Of a DNA stretch of 55,683 nucleotides, positions 10,220 through 19,046 are shown in pieces (position 1 is the stretch's first letter; the number at the start of each line of letters is the position of its first letter). The notes beneath the pieces are model-generated. The model was not told the DNA's origin. It searched no databases and saw only the letters and a program-made list of their open reading frames with translations. This stretch comes from Deinococcus seoulensis (GTDB lineage: Bacteria; Deinococcota; Deinococci; Deinococcales; Deinococcaceae): the NCBI RefSeq assembly GCF_014648115.1, contig NZ_BMQM01000024.1:1-55683 (forward strand), read 5' to 3'. The position numbers were made by a program, and so were the translations under genes.

Positions 10220-11698
10220 ATGACTCAAGCCACCCTGGACACCCCTGTCACCACGCCCCTCACCACCGTCGCCGTCGCCCACGGGGACGGTATCGGCCCG
10301 GAAATCATGGACGCCACCCTGCGCATCCTGGCTGCCGCCGGGGCGCGCATCCAGCCCGTCCCGATCCGCATCGGCGAGGCCGTGTACCGCGAGGGCCACA
10401 CCAGTGGCTTCACGCCCGACACCTGGGACACCCTGCGCGCGGCGGGCGTGCTGCTCAAGGCTCCCATCACCACCCCGCAGGGCGGCGGGTACAAGAGCCT
10501 GAACGTCACGCTGCGCAAGACGCTGGGCCTGTACGCGAACGTCCGCCCCTGCCGCGCCTACGCGCCCTTCGTGCCGTCCACGCACGCCGGGACGGACGTG
10601 GTCATCATCCGCGAGAACGAGGAGGACCTGTACGCGGGCATCGAGCACCGCCAGACGCGCGAGGTCGTGCAGTGCCTGAAACTCGTCACGCGGGACGGCT
10701 GCGAGCGGATCGTGCGCTACGCCTTCGAGTACGCCCGCGCGCACGGGCGGCGCAAGGTGACGGCGCTGAGCAAGGACAACATCATGAAGCTCACGGACGG
10801 CCTGTTCCATCAGGTGTTCCGCGAGATCGGCGCCGAGTACCCGGACCTGGAGCAGGAGCACCAGATCATCGACATCGGCACGGCGCGGCTGGCGACCCGC
10901 CCCGAACGGTACGACGTGGTCGTGACCCTGAACCTGTACGGCGACATCATCAGCGACGTGGCCGCCGAGGTCACCGGCTCGGTGGGGCTGGCGGGCAGCG
11001 CGAACATCGGCCCGAGCTTCGCGCTGTTCGAGGCGATTCACGGCAGCGCGCCGGACATCGCCGGGCAGAACGTCGCGAACCCCGGCGGGCTGCTGCAGGC
11101 GGCGGTCATGATGCTGGGGCACCTGGGGCAGCACGACGTGGCAGTGCGGGTGCAGAACGCGTGGCTGCGCGCCCTGGAGGACGGCGTGCACACCGCCGAC
11201 ATCGCGGGAGAACACACCCGCGAGCGGGTCGGGACGCGCGAGTTCGCGGACGCCGTGATCGCCCGGCTGGGGCAGGAGCCGCAGGTGCTGCCCGCTGCGC
11301 GCCGGGGGCCGGGGCAACTGCCCGCGCCCGCGCCGCAGCCGGACCGCCGGGACGTGGTGAAGGCCCTGGTGGGCACGGACGTGTTCTTCGAGTGGGCCGA
11401 GGCGGACCGTGACCCAGCGGTGCTGGCGGCGCGGCTGGAGGCGCTGGTGACCGGGCGGCTGCGGCTGAACATGATCACGAACCGGGGCGTGAAGGTCTGG
11501 CCGGGCGGGCAGCCGGAGACGTTCCGCGCGGACCACTGGCGCTGCCGGTTCCTGGCGGACGGGGACGGGCCGGTGCGGCACGCGGACGTGGTGGCGCTGC
11601 TGACGGGTCTGCTGGGCAGCGGGCTGGATTTCATCAAGACCGAGCACCTGTACACCTTCGACGGCGTGCCGGGGTTCTCGATGGGGCAGGGGCAGTAA
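10220..11698 (+). CDS. icd: Isocitrate dehydrogenase, NADP-type, Thermus-like
   Basis: A 492-aa protein that oxidises isocitrate to 2-oxoglutarate in the TCA cycle. The catalytic core shows HGDGIGPEI, the substrate-binding region NVRPCRAY, REN(E)EDLYAG with the active-site region, KDNIMKLTDG, and NLYGDIISDVAAEV for metal binding. After about residue 350 there is a C-terminal extension of roughly 140 residues (from the Pro-rich LPAPAPQP linker to TEHLYTFDG), as known in Thermus thermophilus ICD and absent from the E. coli enzyme. The start is set by GGAGGAG just upstream. It is apparently a single-gene unit controlled from the divergent region. Confidence 0.97.
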   Translation: MTQATLDTPVTTPLTTVAVAHGDGIGPEIMDATLRILAAAGARIQPVPIRIGEAVYREGHTSGFTPDTWDTLRAAGVLLKAPITTPQGGGYKSLNVTLRKTLGLYANVRPCRAYAPFVPSTHAGTDVVIIRENEEDLYAGIEHRQTREVVQCLKLVTRDGCERIVRYAFEYARAHGRRKVTALSKDNIMKLTDGLFHQVFREIGAEYPDLEQEHQIIDIGTARLATRPERYDVVVTLNLYGDIISDVAAEVTGSVGLAGSANIGPSFALFEAIHGSAPDIAGQNVANPGGLLQAAVMMLGHLGQHDVAVRVQNAWLRALEDGVHTADIAGEHTRERVGTREFADAVIARLGQEPQVLPAARRGPGQLPAPAPQPDRRDVVKALVGTDVFFEWAEADRDPAVLAARLEALVTGRLRLNMITNRGVKVWPGGQPETFRADHWRCRFLADGDGPVRHADVVALLTGLLGSGLDFIKTEHLYTFDGVPGFSMGQGQ

Positions 11699-11723
11699 CG
11701 GGCAGACCGTCAGCCGTGCCGTG

Positions 11724-11762
11724 AGGGCCGCCTTCTTCCCGCGTGGGAGGGGGCGGCCTTGG
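11724..11762 (+). terminator. Hairpin downstream of icd
   Basis: GGCCGCC and GGCGGCC pair, with a second inner stem TCCC/GGGA, followed by TTGG. It sits 26 bp past the icd stop. It resembles a weak intrinsic terminator because the T-run is short. Confidence 0.5.
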
Positions 11763-11840
11763 CCTGTTGCGGGGTGGGGTGTGGGATTGCCGAGCATTCC
11801 GGTGGGTGTTCTGCGTTGAGTTCGGGGGGCGGGGGGAGTA

Positions 11841-11878
11841 GAATCCTCTTATTGAGAATCCTTCCTATTAAGGAGGAT
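11841..11878 (+). promoter_or_regulatory. Candidate metal-regulator operator upstream of the P1B-4 ATPase
   Basis: An AT-rich patch in GC-rich surroundings. GAATCCT occurs twice as a 15-bp-spaced direct repeat (11841-11847 and 11856-11862). AATCCTCTTA (from 11842) is also an imperfect inverted repeat of TAAGGAGGAT (from 11869). It lies 31-68 nt before the GTG start. The regulator is not identified. Confidence 0.45.
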
Positions 11879-11908
11879 CGTCCCTCTCCCCCACCCCGGA
11901 GGCATCCC

Positions 11909-13840
11909 GTGACCACCCAGACCCTCACCTCCCCGAGCGACCGGCCCGAGCCGCGCTTCACGATGTCGCCCGAGCTGCGCCGCGCCGTCACCCTCACCGC
12001 CCTGACCCTGGCTGGCCTGCTGACCGGCGCGGCCGGGGAATTCCTGCTTCACCTCCCGGCGCTGCAATGGGCCGGGTACGTCACGGCGTTCCTGGCGGGC
12101 GGCATTCCCGCCGGTCGCGAGGCGCTGCACTCGCTGTTCGCCGAGCGCAAGCTGGACGTGGACCTGCTGATGGTTCTCGCGGCCCTGGGCGCGGCGAGCA
12201 TCGGGCAGGCGGCGGACGGCGCGATCCTGCTGTTTCTGTTCAGCCTGAGTAACACCCTGCAGGACTGGGCGATGGGCCGCACGTCCAGCGCCATCCAGGC
12301 CCTGATGAACCTGAACCCGGAAGGCGCGACCGTGCTGCGCGGCGGGCAGGAGAAGTGGTGCGAACTGGGCGACATCCGCATCGGGGACATTCTGGTCGTG
12401 CGGCCCGGCGAGCGCATCGCCGCCGACGCCCGCGTGACACGCGGCCAGACCAGCGTGGACGAGAGCCCCATCACGGGCGAGAGCGTCCCGGTGGACAAGG
12501 CGCCGGGCGCGGAACTCGCCTCCGGGACCGTCAACCTGAACGGCAGCGTGCAGGCGACCGTGATCCGCCCGGCGGGCGAGAGCACCCTGGCGCGGCTGGT
12601 GGGCCTGATGGAACAGGCGCAGACGCAGAAGAGCCGCACCGAGAGCCTCACCGAACGCTGGGAGAGCCCGTACGCGATGATCGTGCTGGCCCTCGTGCCC
12701 GCCGTGTACGCCCTGCTGCGCTTCGGGTTCGGCCTGAACGTGGACGACGCGTGGTACCGCGCCATGACCTTCATGGTGGTCGCCAGTCCCTGCGCGGTGG
12801 TGATCAGCACCCCGGCCGTGATGCTCTCGGCCATGGCCGCCGCCGCGCGTGGGGGCGTGCTGTTCAAGAGCAGCGCCGCGCTGGACGCCCTGGCCGACGT
12901 GCGCACCGTCGCCTTCGACAAGACCGGCACGCTGACCCAGGCGAAGATGACCCTCACGCGGGTCATGGCAGACGACGAGGGGGCCGCGCTGGCCCTGGCC
13001 GCCGGGCTTGAGGCCCACAGCGAGCACCCCATCGCGCAGGCCGTCGTGACCGCCGCCCAGGAACGAGGCGTGACCCCAGAGCACGTGCAGGACGCGCAGG
13101 CCATTCCCGGCCACGGCATCGAGGCGCGCGGCGCGGACGGCGCGGTCGTCTGGGCCGGAAACACCCGCCTCGCCGGGCGGAACGGCGCGACCCTGAACGC
13201 CGCGCAGCACACCGCCCTGACCGAACTGGGCCGCCAGGGCAGTTCCAGCGTGATCGTCGGACGCGGCCCGCAGGTGCTGGGCGTGATGGGCGTGGCCGAC
13301 GCCCTGCGGCCCGGCGTCGCGCAGGCCCTGAGCGCGCTGCGCGGCAGCGGCATCACGCACCCCGTCATGCTGACCGGCGACCGCCAGGAGGTCGCGCAGA
13401 CCGTCGCCGCCGAACTGGGCCTGACGGAATTCCGCGCCGAACTGCTGCCCGAGGACAAACTCCGCATCATCGGCGAACTGGGCGCGCAGCCGGGCGCCGG
13501 ACGGGTCGCCATGGTTGGGGACGGCGTGAACGACGCGCCCGCCCTGGCCCGCGCCGACCTGGGCGTGGCGGTCGCCTCGGGCACCGACGTCGCCATCGAG
13601 AGTGCGGACGTGGTCCTCATGCAGAACGACCTCGGGCGGCTGGCGGGCGCGGTCAGGCTGGCCCGCGACGCGCGGCGCACCGTGATCACGAACCTGACCT
13701 TCGCGTTCGGGGTGATCCTGATCGTCGCGCCGCTGGCCGTGGCAGGCAAGGTGCCGCTGCCACTGGGCGTCCTGGCGCACGAGGGCGGCACGGTGTTCGT
13801 GGTGTTCATGGGCCTGCGCCTGCTGCGCCACCGGGTGTAG
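11909..13840 (+). CDS. P1B-4-type metal-exporting ATPase (Co/Fe-like, SPC/HEGGT motifs)
   Basis: A 643-aa P-type ATPase without N-terminal metal-binding domains. It shows TGES (189-192) in the actuator domain, SPC (293-295) in the transmembrane metal site, phosphorylated Asp337 in DKTGTLT, an HP motif in EAHSEHPIAQ, and GDGVNDAPA near the hinge. SPC together with HEGGT (from His624) in the last membrane region is the P1B-4 signature, so Co2+ or Fe2+ export is more likely than Zn/Cd or Cu. The GTG start at 11909 has GGAGG 6 nt upstream. The AT-rich repeat region upstream suggests metal-responsive control. Confidence 0.93.
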   Translation: MTTQTLTSPSDRPEPRFTMSPELRRAVTLTALTLAGLLTGAAGEFLLHLPALQWAGYVTAFLAGGIPAGREALHSLFAERKLDVDLLMVLAALGAASIGQAADGAILLFLFSLSNTLQDWAMGRTSSAIQALMNLNPEGATVLRGGQEKWCELGDIRIGDILVVRPGERIAADARVTRGQTSVDESPITGESVPVDKAPGAELASGTVNLNGSVQATVIRPAGESTLARLVGLMEQAQTQKSRTESLTERWESPYAMIVLALVPAVYALLRFGFGLNVDDAWYRAMTFMVVASPCAVVISTPAVMLSAMAAAARGGVLFKSSAALDALADVRTVAFDKTGTLTQAKMTLTRVMADDEGAALALAAGLEAHSEHPIAQAVVTAAQERGVTPEHVQDAQAIPGHGIEARGADGAVVWAGNTRLAGRNGATLNAAQHTALTELGRQGSSSVIVGRGPQVLGVMGVADALRPGVAQALSALRGSGITHPVMLTGDRQEVAQTVAAELGLTEFRAELLPEDKLRIIGELGAQPGAGRVAMVGDGVNDAPALARADLGVAVASGTDVAIESADVVLMQNDLGRLAGAVRLARDARRTVITNLTFAFGVILIVAPLAVAGKVPLPLGVLAHEGGTVFVVFMGLRLLRHRV

Positions 13841-13874
13841 GCAGGAGGCGGGGCGCGGTGAACGGACTGACCAG

Positions 13875-13916
13875 CTGGACCGCCCCCTCTGGACCACCCC
13901 CGCTGGACCGCCCCTT
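13875..13916. repeat. Three tandem 14-bp repeats
   Basis: CTGGACCGCCCCCT, CTGGACCACCCCCG and CTGGACCGCCCCTT lie head to tail in the 154-bp gap between the ATPase and the haem-binding gene. No gene or hairpin accounts for them. Confidence 0.8.
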
Positions 13917-13994
13917 AAGATTCCCGCAGGTCGAGGCACATCCCGGCGCGGCGCGCGACGCCCACGCTGAGCATCAGAATTCACCGGAGGCACC

Positions 13995-14450
13995 ATGAGA
14001 CTGAATCCCGCCCGCCGCCCCCTGCTGCCCCGCCTCCTGCTGGGCCTGCTGGCCCTGTTCGTGCTGATTCAGCTCGTGCCGTACGGCCGGGCGCACAGCA
14101 ACCCGCCCGTGCAGGCCACGCCCACCTGGGACAGCCCGCAGACCGAGGCGCTGTTCACGCGCGCCTGCGCGGACTGCCACAGCCACGCGACCGCATGGCC
14201 CTGGTACAGCAACGTGGCGCCCGTCTCGTGGATGGTGCAGCGGCACGTGGACGAGGGCCGCAGCCGATTCAACGTGAACGTGCCGGGCTTCGGCGAGGAC
14301 GCCCGCCGCGCCGGGCACGAGGTCGAGGACGGCAGCATGCCGGAACCCACCTACCCGCCCCTGCACCCGGACGCCCGCCTGACGGACACGGAACGCCAGC
14401 AGCTCGTCAGTGGCCTGAACGCCACCTTCGGCACGGCCACACGCCGCTGA
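13995..14450 (+). CDS. Haem-binding domain protein (c-type cytochrome-like)
   Basis: A 151-aa protein with an N-terminal membrane anchor or signal (residues about 11-31, LPRLLLGLLALFVLIQLVPY). It has one covalent haem motif CADCH (Cys58, Cys61, His62), followed by a W-rich segment (TAWPWYSNVAPVSW) typical of the Haem_bd (PF14376) family. The charged C-terminal half includes MPEPTYPPLHPDARL, where the Met may be the distal ligand. It should lie on the outer face of the cytoplasmic membrane. The start has GGAGGCACC just upstream. It may act in electron transfer; no redox partner is adjacent. Confidence 0.88.
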   Translation: MRLNPARRPLLPRLLLGLLALFVLIQLVPYGRAHSNPPVQATPTWDSPQTEALFTRACADCHSHATAWPWYSNVAPVSWMVQRHVDEGRSRFNVNVPGFGEDARRAGHEVEDGSMPEPTYPPLHPDARLTDTERQQLVSGLNATFGTATRR

Positions 14451-14648
14451 ACGCGCGAAGCGGATGAAGGCCGGGCGCGTGAACGCCCAACCCTGCATGA
14501 ACGCCGCACTCGCCCCGACCGGCGGGCGTGGCGGTAGGGTGAACGGGCACACCAGTTTTCCGGCCAGCCCCGGCCATCCGTTCCGTTCGCGCCAGCCCAC
14601 GCTGACCGGCACGGCCGACCGTTCCCACTTCGTACAGGAGGTTTCCCG

Positions 14649-14858
14649 ATGAACGAGCGTGACACCAACCCCGCCAAGGATCACCCCGCGAAGGACCAGC
14701 GCAGCCCCCAGGGCGGCAGCAAGGACACCGACGACCTGAGCAGCGTCAAGGACGTGCAGAAGACCGGCATGCAGGAACACGCCAGGCAGGTCGACCAGAC
14801 GCCGGACGACGTGACCGGCGCGAACGACGGTATGCAGCCCGGCATCCGCAACCACTGA
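14649..14858 (+). CDS. Small hydrophilic protein, unknown function
   Basis: A 69-aa, highly charged peptide with no hydrophobic core (NPAKDHPAKDQRSPQGG near the start; HPAKDQ partly repeats). It is probably disordered. A strong AGGAGG lies 7-8 nt before the ATG, which supports translation. It is followed 79 bp later by another hydrophilic gene, and both may be stress or desiccation-type proteins. That idea rests on composition alone. Confidence 0.65.
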   Translation: MNERDTNPAKDHPAKDQRSPQGGSKDTDDLSSVKDVQKTGMQEHARQVDQTPDDVTGANDGMQPGIRNH

Positions 14859-14937
14859 TACACAGGCACTGGCGCCACTGAGCACGCAGATTTGAGCCCG
14901 CGCAGGTACGCGCGGCGCACCCCCCCCGGAGGATCAC

Positions 14938-15267
14938 ATGGGAGAAGGCAGACCGAACAGCGAGGCGCACGCGAACGTTTCACAGGACACCATTAACGAT
15001 CAGGCGCAGTGGAATACCGGCACGCCCAAGAACGCCGGGGACGCCGCCACCGAGGGCCAGTACACCGGCGCCAGCGACGCGAACGCGCAGGCCGGAGCGG
15101 GCACGTCACCGGCGCAGCAGGTGAGCAGCACCACCGACCCCCGCGCCGCCGACAATACTGGCCAGGACGCCAACCCCAGCACCTACGGCGGCATGAAGGA
15201 CGGCCTGCCCGCCAGCGGCGCACCAACCAGCCCCGACAAGACCGTGGACGGGAACGAGGGCAGCTGA
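14938..15267 (+). CDS. Low-complexity hydrophilic protein, unknown function
   Basis: A 109-aa protein rich in Gly, Ala, Asn, Asp, Thr and Ser with almost no large hydrophobic residues, so it is predicted disordered. The ATG follows GGAGGATCAC, a good ribosome site. The last base of its TGA stop is the first base of MITE copy 3, so the repeat inserted exactly at, or may have supplied part of, the gene end. It probably belongs with the preceding small hydrophilic gene. No family recognised. Confidence 0.65.
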   Translation: MGEGRPNSEAHANVSQDTINDQAQWNTGTPKNAGDAATEGQYTGASDANAQAGAGTSPAQQVSSTTDPRAADNTGQDANPSTYGGMKDGLPASGAPTSPDKTVDGNEGS

Positions 15268-15400
15268 TACGGACTCCGATTGAACGGCTTTATAAGCCAT
15301 TCAATCCGAGCGGAGCGAGTAGGAGTTGAAGCGGGTTCCGGACGTGGAGTTGGCAGGGGCGGTGCTGTTCCGGGTTGTTAATGAAACAAACGGAATCCGT
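15267..15400 (+). repeat. MITE-like repeat, copy 3
   Basis: Begins ATACGGACTCCG and ends near CGGAATCCGT, where the last bases have decayed (TTT instead of AT). It is clearly homologous to copies 1 and 2, including the GAACGGCTTTATAAGCCATT stem and the TTCCGGACGTGGAGTTGGC core. The central hairpin is less perfect than in copy 2. It starts within the stop codon of the upstream gene. Confidence 0.83.
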
Positions 15401-15418
15401 TTGACACGAACGCTCACA

Positions 15419-15456
15419 GGGGGGCCGGATCGCGGTGATCCGGCCTCCCCTTCTGT
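15419..15456. terminator. Strong hairpin, probably bidirectional terminator
   Basis: GGGGCCGGATC (15421-15431) pairs with GATCCGGCCTCCCC (from 15437) across a 5-nt loop, followed by TTCTGT on the plus strand. It separates the plus-strand small genes and MITE from the convergent polyketide synthase gene ending at 15482. Confidence 0.7.
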
Positions 15457-15481
15457 GTGAATGGCCCGGCGCCTCCGGGCG

Positions 15482-16555
15482 TTACGCGGGGAATTGCAGC
15501 AGGACGTGTTCGGCGCTGAAGCCGGGGCCCATGGCGCTCAGCAGGGCGCGGCCCCGTGGCGCGGCGCGCAGGACTTCGGCCAGCACGAACAGGACGGTCA
15601 CGCTGCTCATGTTGCCGTACTGCCGCAGGACGCGGCGACTGCTGTCGAGCGCCCCGGCGGGCAGCGAGAGCGCTTCCTCGTAGGCGGCCAGGACCTTCAC
15701 GCCGCCCGGATGCACCACGAACGTGCCCACGTCCTCGCGCGGCCAGCCGTGGGCGGTCAGGGCTTCCTCGACGTTGCCGCGCATCATGCTGCGCACCAGG
15801 GCAGGAATGTCGCGGCTGAACCGGACTTTCAGGCCGTCGTCGACCACGTCCCAGCCCATGATGTCCTCGCTGTTCTCGATCAGGGTGGAGTACGCGCCGT
15901 GCAGGTGCGCCAGCGCGGGCGGCCCCGGCACGTCCGGCGCGGTCAGTACCAGGGCCGCGCCGCCGTCGGCGAACAGGGCGGTGCCCACGAAGTTGCTGCT
16001 GGACTCGTCACCCTTGACCAGCGTCAGGCTGCACAGTTCCACCGCCACGAACAGCACCCGCCGGAAGCCCGCGCGGATCAGGTCGGCCGCGCGGGCCAGT
16101 CCGGCCGCGCCGCCCGCGCAGCCCAGGCCCCAGATGGGCATGCGGGCCGCGTGGCGGTTCAGGCCGAGTGCGCCGATCAGGTCGGCGTCCAGGCTGGGGG
16201 TGCTCAGGCCGCTGGTATTCACGACGATCACGGCGTCCACGTCCTGCGGGTCCACCTGTGCCTGGGCGAGGGCCTGCGCGGCCAGCCGCCGGGTCAGGGT
16301 GCGGGCCTCCTCGATGAACACGGCGTTCTTCTCCGCGAATCCGCGCGGACTGAGGTACCACTCCAGGGGCCGCGCCAGCGCCCGCGATTCGATCTGCGCG
16401 TTCCCGAACACGTCCAGCAGCGAGGGCCGGGCCGCCATGCGCGGAAACAACGTGCGGGCCGCCTCCTGCACCGCCGACTGCGGCGTGACGTGCGGAGGCG
16501 TGCCGGTCACCAGGGAACGGAGGGCCGGAAAGGCAGGAACGGACATACCGGGCAT
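15482..16555 (-). CDS. Type III polyketide synthase (chalcone/stilbene synthase-like)
   Basis: A 357-aa thiolase-fold enzyme that condenses malonyl-CoA units on an acyl-CoA starter. The full catalytic triad is visible: Cys146 in [11 protein letters not shown], His282 in [11 protein letters not shown] and Asn315 in QYGNMSSVT. Length fits the family. The product cannot be read from sequence; bacterial members make alkylresorcinols, pyrones or tetrahydroxynaphthalene. Either Met1 (16555) or Met4 (16546) could start it. An aldo-keto reductase and a nitroreductase lie upstream on the same strand but 170 bp and more away with their own signals, so a shared pathway is only a possibility. Confidence 0.94.
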   Translation of the reverse strand: MPGMSVPAFPALRSLVTGTPPHVTPQSAVQEAARTLFPRMAARPSLLDVFGNAQIESRALARPLEWYLSPRGFAEKNAVFIEEARTLTRRLAAQALAQAQVDPQDVDAVIVVNTSGLSTPSLDADLIGALGLNRHAARMPIWGLGCAGGAAGLARAADLIRAGFRRVLFVAVELCSLTLVKGDESSSNFVGTALFADGGAALVLTAPDVPGPPALAHLHGAYSTLIENSEDIMGWDVVDDGLKVRFSRDIPALVRSMMRGNVEEALTAHGWPREDVGTFVVHPGGVKVLAAYEEALSLPAGALDSSRRVLRQYGNMSSVTVLFVLAEVLRAAPRGRALLSAMGPGFSAEHVLLQFPA

Positions 16556-16680
16556 TCTGCCGTTCCGGCGCGCTCTGTGAACGTGCCGGGCCGCCCATGT
16601 GGCGCGGCGCGACCCTGGCCTGTGCTTCAGAAACGCTTCTTGAGGAACGCCCCGCGCGGCGGACGGTAGGTCACGTCACA

Positions 16681-16714
16681 ACAACGCCGCCCCGCTCTCA
16701 CAGGAGGGGGCGGC
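16681..16714 (-). terminator. Hairpin after the aldo-keto reductase gene
   Basis: GCCGCCCC and GGGGCGGC pair around a 13-nt loop, followed on the minus strand by GTTGTTGTG. It lies 15 bp past the reductase stop, so it probably ends that transcript before the polyketide synthase gene. Confidence 0.6.
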
Positions 16715-16728
16715 GCGTGCGGCGGCGT

Positions 16729-17625
16729 TCAGTCCTGTTTCGCCTGACTGGCCCATTCCTGCTTGCCGACCTCGTCGAGGGCGCGGAAGTCCTCGTCGGT
16801 GAGGGTCAGGGCGGCGGCGGCCACGTTCTCCTCGAGGTGCGCGACCTTGCCGGTACCGGGAATGGGCAGCATGACGGGGCTGCGGCGCAGCACCCACGCC
16901 AGCGCCACCTGCGACGGGCTGGCGTTCAGGCGGGCGGCCACGTCGGCCAGTACGCTGCCGTCGCGGGCGAGACTCCCGGCGGCCAGCGGGAACCACGGCA
17001 TGAAGCCGATGTTCTCGCGTTCGCAGTAGTCCAGTACGTCCTCGCTCTTGCGGTTCACGAGGTTGTACAGGTTCTGCACGGTCGCCACGGGGAACACGCG
17101 GCGGGCCGCCTCGATCTCCTCGACGGTCACCTCGGACAGGCCGGCGTGACGGATGACGCCCTCGTCCATCAGTTCGCGGATCGCGCCGAACTGCTCGTCG
17201 CGGGGCACCTTCGGGTCGATGCGGTGCAGTTGCCACAGGTCGATGACGTCCACGCCCAGGCGGCGGCGGGACAGGTGCGCCTGCTGCTTGAGGTACTCGG
17301 GGCGGCCCACGGGCGGCCAGACGTTCGGGCCGGTGCGGGTCAGGCCGCCCTTCGTGGCGACGATCACGCTGTCGTAGGGGTGCAGGGCCTCGCGGATCAG
17401 TTCCTCACTGACGGCCGGGCCGTAACTGTCGGCCGTGTCGATGAGGTTCACGCCGAGTTCCGGCAGGCGGCGCAGGGTGGCCAGCGCGCCCTCACGGTCG
17501 GTCGGGTCGCCCCAGACGCCGTCGCCCGTGACGCGCATCGCGCCGAAGCCCAGGCGGTTGACGCTGATGTCCCCGCCGATCCTGAAGGTGCCGCTCTGCG
17601 CGGCGTTGGGTGTGGTGTCGGTCAT
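16729..17625 (-). CDS. Aldo/keto reductase
   Basis: A 298-aa NADPH-dependent (beta/alpha)8 barrel oxidoreductase. The catalytic tetrad is present: Asp63 ([10 protein letters not shown]), Tyr68, Lys92 (ATKGG) and His134 (WQLHRID). The C-terminal cofactor segment shows [15 protein letters not shown]. The ATG at 17623-17625 has GGAGGG upstream; a TTG 15 bp earlier lies inside that ribosome site and is not credible. Substrate unknown; related enzymes reduce a wide range of carbonyls. It sits between a nitroreductase gene and a polyketide synthase gene. Confidence 0.94.
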   Translation of the reverse strand: MTDTTPNAAQSGTFRIGGDISVNRLGFGAMRVTGDGVWGDPTDREGALATLRRLPELGVNLIDTADSYGPAVSEELIREALHPYDSVIVATKGGLTRTGPNVWPPVGRPEYLKQQAHLSRRRLGVDVIDLWQLHRIDPKVPRDEQFGAIRELMDEGVIRHAGLSEVTVEEIEAARRVFPVATVQNLYNLVNRKSEDVLDYCERENIGFMPWFPLAAGSLARDGSVLADVAARLNASPSQVALAWVLRRSPVMLPIPGTGKVAHLEENVAAAALTLTDEDFRALDEVGKQEWASQAKQD

Positions 17626-17706
17626 GGTGTTGCCCTCCAAGGGCGCATTCTGCGCCGAGTCCCCGGACGCCGCGTGGCAGTTACGCTAATGGAACGTGAA
17701 GGCCCG

Positions 17707-18597
17707 CTACGGTGCTGCCTGTCCCGCCGACGGCTCCTGCCCGGCGTGGTCGTCCTCGGGCACGTCGCAGGTGTCGCGGGACACGAACTGCGACAGGCGT
17801 TTGCGGTGGCGGCTGCTCCAGTCGATGCTGGGGCGCGCCTGCTCGGGCGGCAGGTACCCCAGGCGGTACACGGCCATCAGTTCCAGCTCCGGCGGCACGC
17901 GCAGCAGTTCCCCGATGGCCTGCCACTGCCGGGGGATCTCCATGGGCGTACTGACGAACTGAATGCCCATGCCCAGCGCGCCCACGGCGTTCCAGATGTT
18001 CTCGACGGCGGCGCCCAGCCCGAACACGCTGTAGAAGCCGCTGAGTTCGCCGGGGCGGTACTCCTCCCTGTCCAGCAGCGCGGCCAGCAGCAGCGGACTG
18101 CCTGCCACGAGGCGGCGGTTGTCCTCGCCGAGTTTTTTCGGCACGCCGAGTTGCCGCATGAGTTTCAGGCCCGCGTCACTGAAGATCTGGCGCGTGAAGG
18201 GCCGCAGCGGGCCGGGCAGGTGGTCGATGTGAATGCCGTCGCGCCGCTCGTTCATCTCGGCCTCGCTGAACCGGAAGTACCGGCGGTAGCGTTCGAAGAA
18301 CACCCCGGCCTCGATCAGTTCGGTCATGCTCTCGCCGCTGATCTGCGCGATGCGGGCGATGGTGTCGGGGTTCTCGATCAGCACGAAGCGCCACGGCTGA
18401 GAGTTGAAGTGACTGGGCGCGGCCTGCGCGGCGCGCATCAGGACGTGCTGGTGTTCGCGGCTGACCGGGTCCGGGCGGAACGGGCCGTTGGTGGTGCGGC
18501 GGCCGAGCATCCCGCGGATCAGCGCGGCGTCCGGCGCGGCCATGCGGTGCAGGGCCGCCTGCACGGCACTCTCGGGGGTGGAATCGGCAGAACTCAT
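17707..18597 (-). CDS. Nitroreductase-family flavoprotein
   Basis: A 296-aa protein with the FMN-dependent nitroreductase fold. The phosphate-binding [13 protein letters not shown] lies at about 33-45, followed by [19 protein letters not shown] and the [19 protein letters not shown] helix. The 100-residue central insertion ([20 protein letters not shown] onward) and the charged C-terminal tail make it longer than classic nitroreductases of about 200 aa. It probably reduces nitro, quinone or related substrates with NAD(P)H. TAAGCT lies 7 nt before the ATG, suggesting a leaderless start. Confidence 0.9.
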   Translation of the reverse strand: MSSADSTPESAVQAALHRMAAPDAALIRGMLGRRTTNGPFRPDPVSREHQHVLMRAAQAAPSHFNSQPWRFVLIENPDTIARIAQISGESMTELIEAGVFFERYRRYFRFSEAEMNERRDGIHIDHLPGPLRPFTRQIFSDAGLKLMRQLGVPKKLGEDNRRLVAGSPLLLAALLDREEYRPGELSGFYSVFGLGAAVENIWNAVGALGMGIQFVSTPMEIPRQWQAIGELLRVPPELELMAVYRLGYLPPEQARPSIDWSSRHRKRLSQFVSRDTCDVPEDDHAGQEPSAGQAAP

Positions 18598-18636
18598 GCC
18601 GGTCAGCTTAGAACACCCAGCCTCAACGGTCCGGCT

Positions 18637-18969
18637 TCAGCGTCCCGGTGCGCCCCATGCGATCAGCGTGCCGGTCAGGAACGCGGCGGCGCAGGCCAGC
18701 GCCCGCTGCCAGTGATCAGCGCGGCCGGGGCGGGTGCGGGGCATGCTCAGCAGCAGGATCAGGGCGGGCAGCAGCGCCCAGGCGGCCGCGCCCGCCCGCC
18801 ACGCCAGCCCCGCGCTGACGGTCAGGGCCGCGCACACCAGGAAGAACAGGACGTGATGGGGGGCGCGGCCCACGCCTGCCCACCAGCGGCGTTGCAGGGA
18901 CAGGCCCAGGGTCAGCAGGGCGGCCAGCAGCGTGCCGGTCAGCAGCAGCAGAACCTGATGGGCGGCCAT
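18637..18969 (-). CDS. Small membrane protein, unknown function
   Basis: A 110-aa protein with about four hydrophobic helices: [56 protein letters not shown] and [22 protein letters not shown] sits 8 nt before the ATG. No family recognised. It lies directly upstream of the nitroreductase gene (39 bp), but that gene has its own -10 box. Confidence 0.7.
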   Translation of the reverse strand: MAAHQVLLLLTGTLLAALLTLGLSLQRRWWAGVGRAPHHVLFFLVCAALTVSAGLAWRAGAAAWALLPALILLLSMPRTRPGRADHWQRALACAAAFLTGTLIAWGAPGR

Positions 18970-19046
18970 ACCCGGCCACCATAGCGGGTGCGCGGGCGTG
19001 ACGGGACAGGCAGATGCCCCCCGGCGGCGGGTGTAGCTTCAGCGGT

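Noticed and set aside
14195..14467. Arg-rich open frame overlapping the haem-binding gene
   Set aside because: It is a shadow in another frame of a gene with a clear CxxCH motif.
15267..15456. MITE copy 3 plus the following hairpin as one larger element
   Set aside because: The hairpin at 15419-15456 is absent from the other two MITE copies and behaves like an ordinary terminator.
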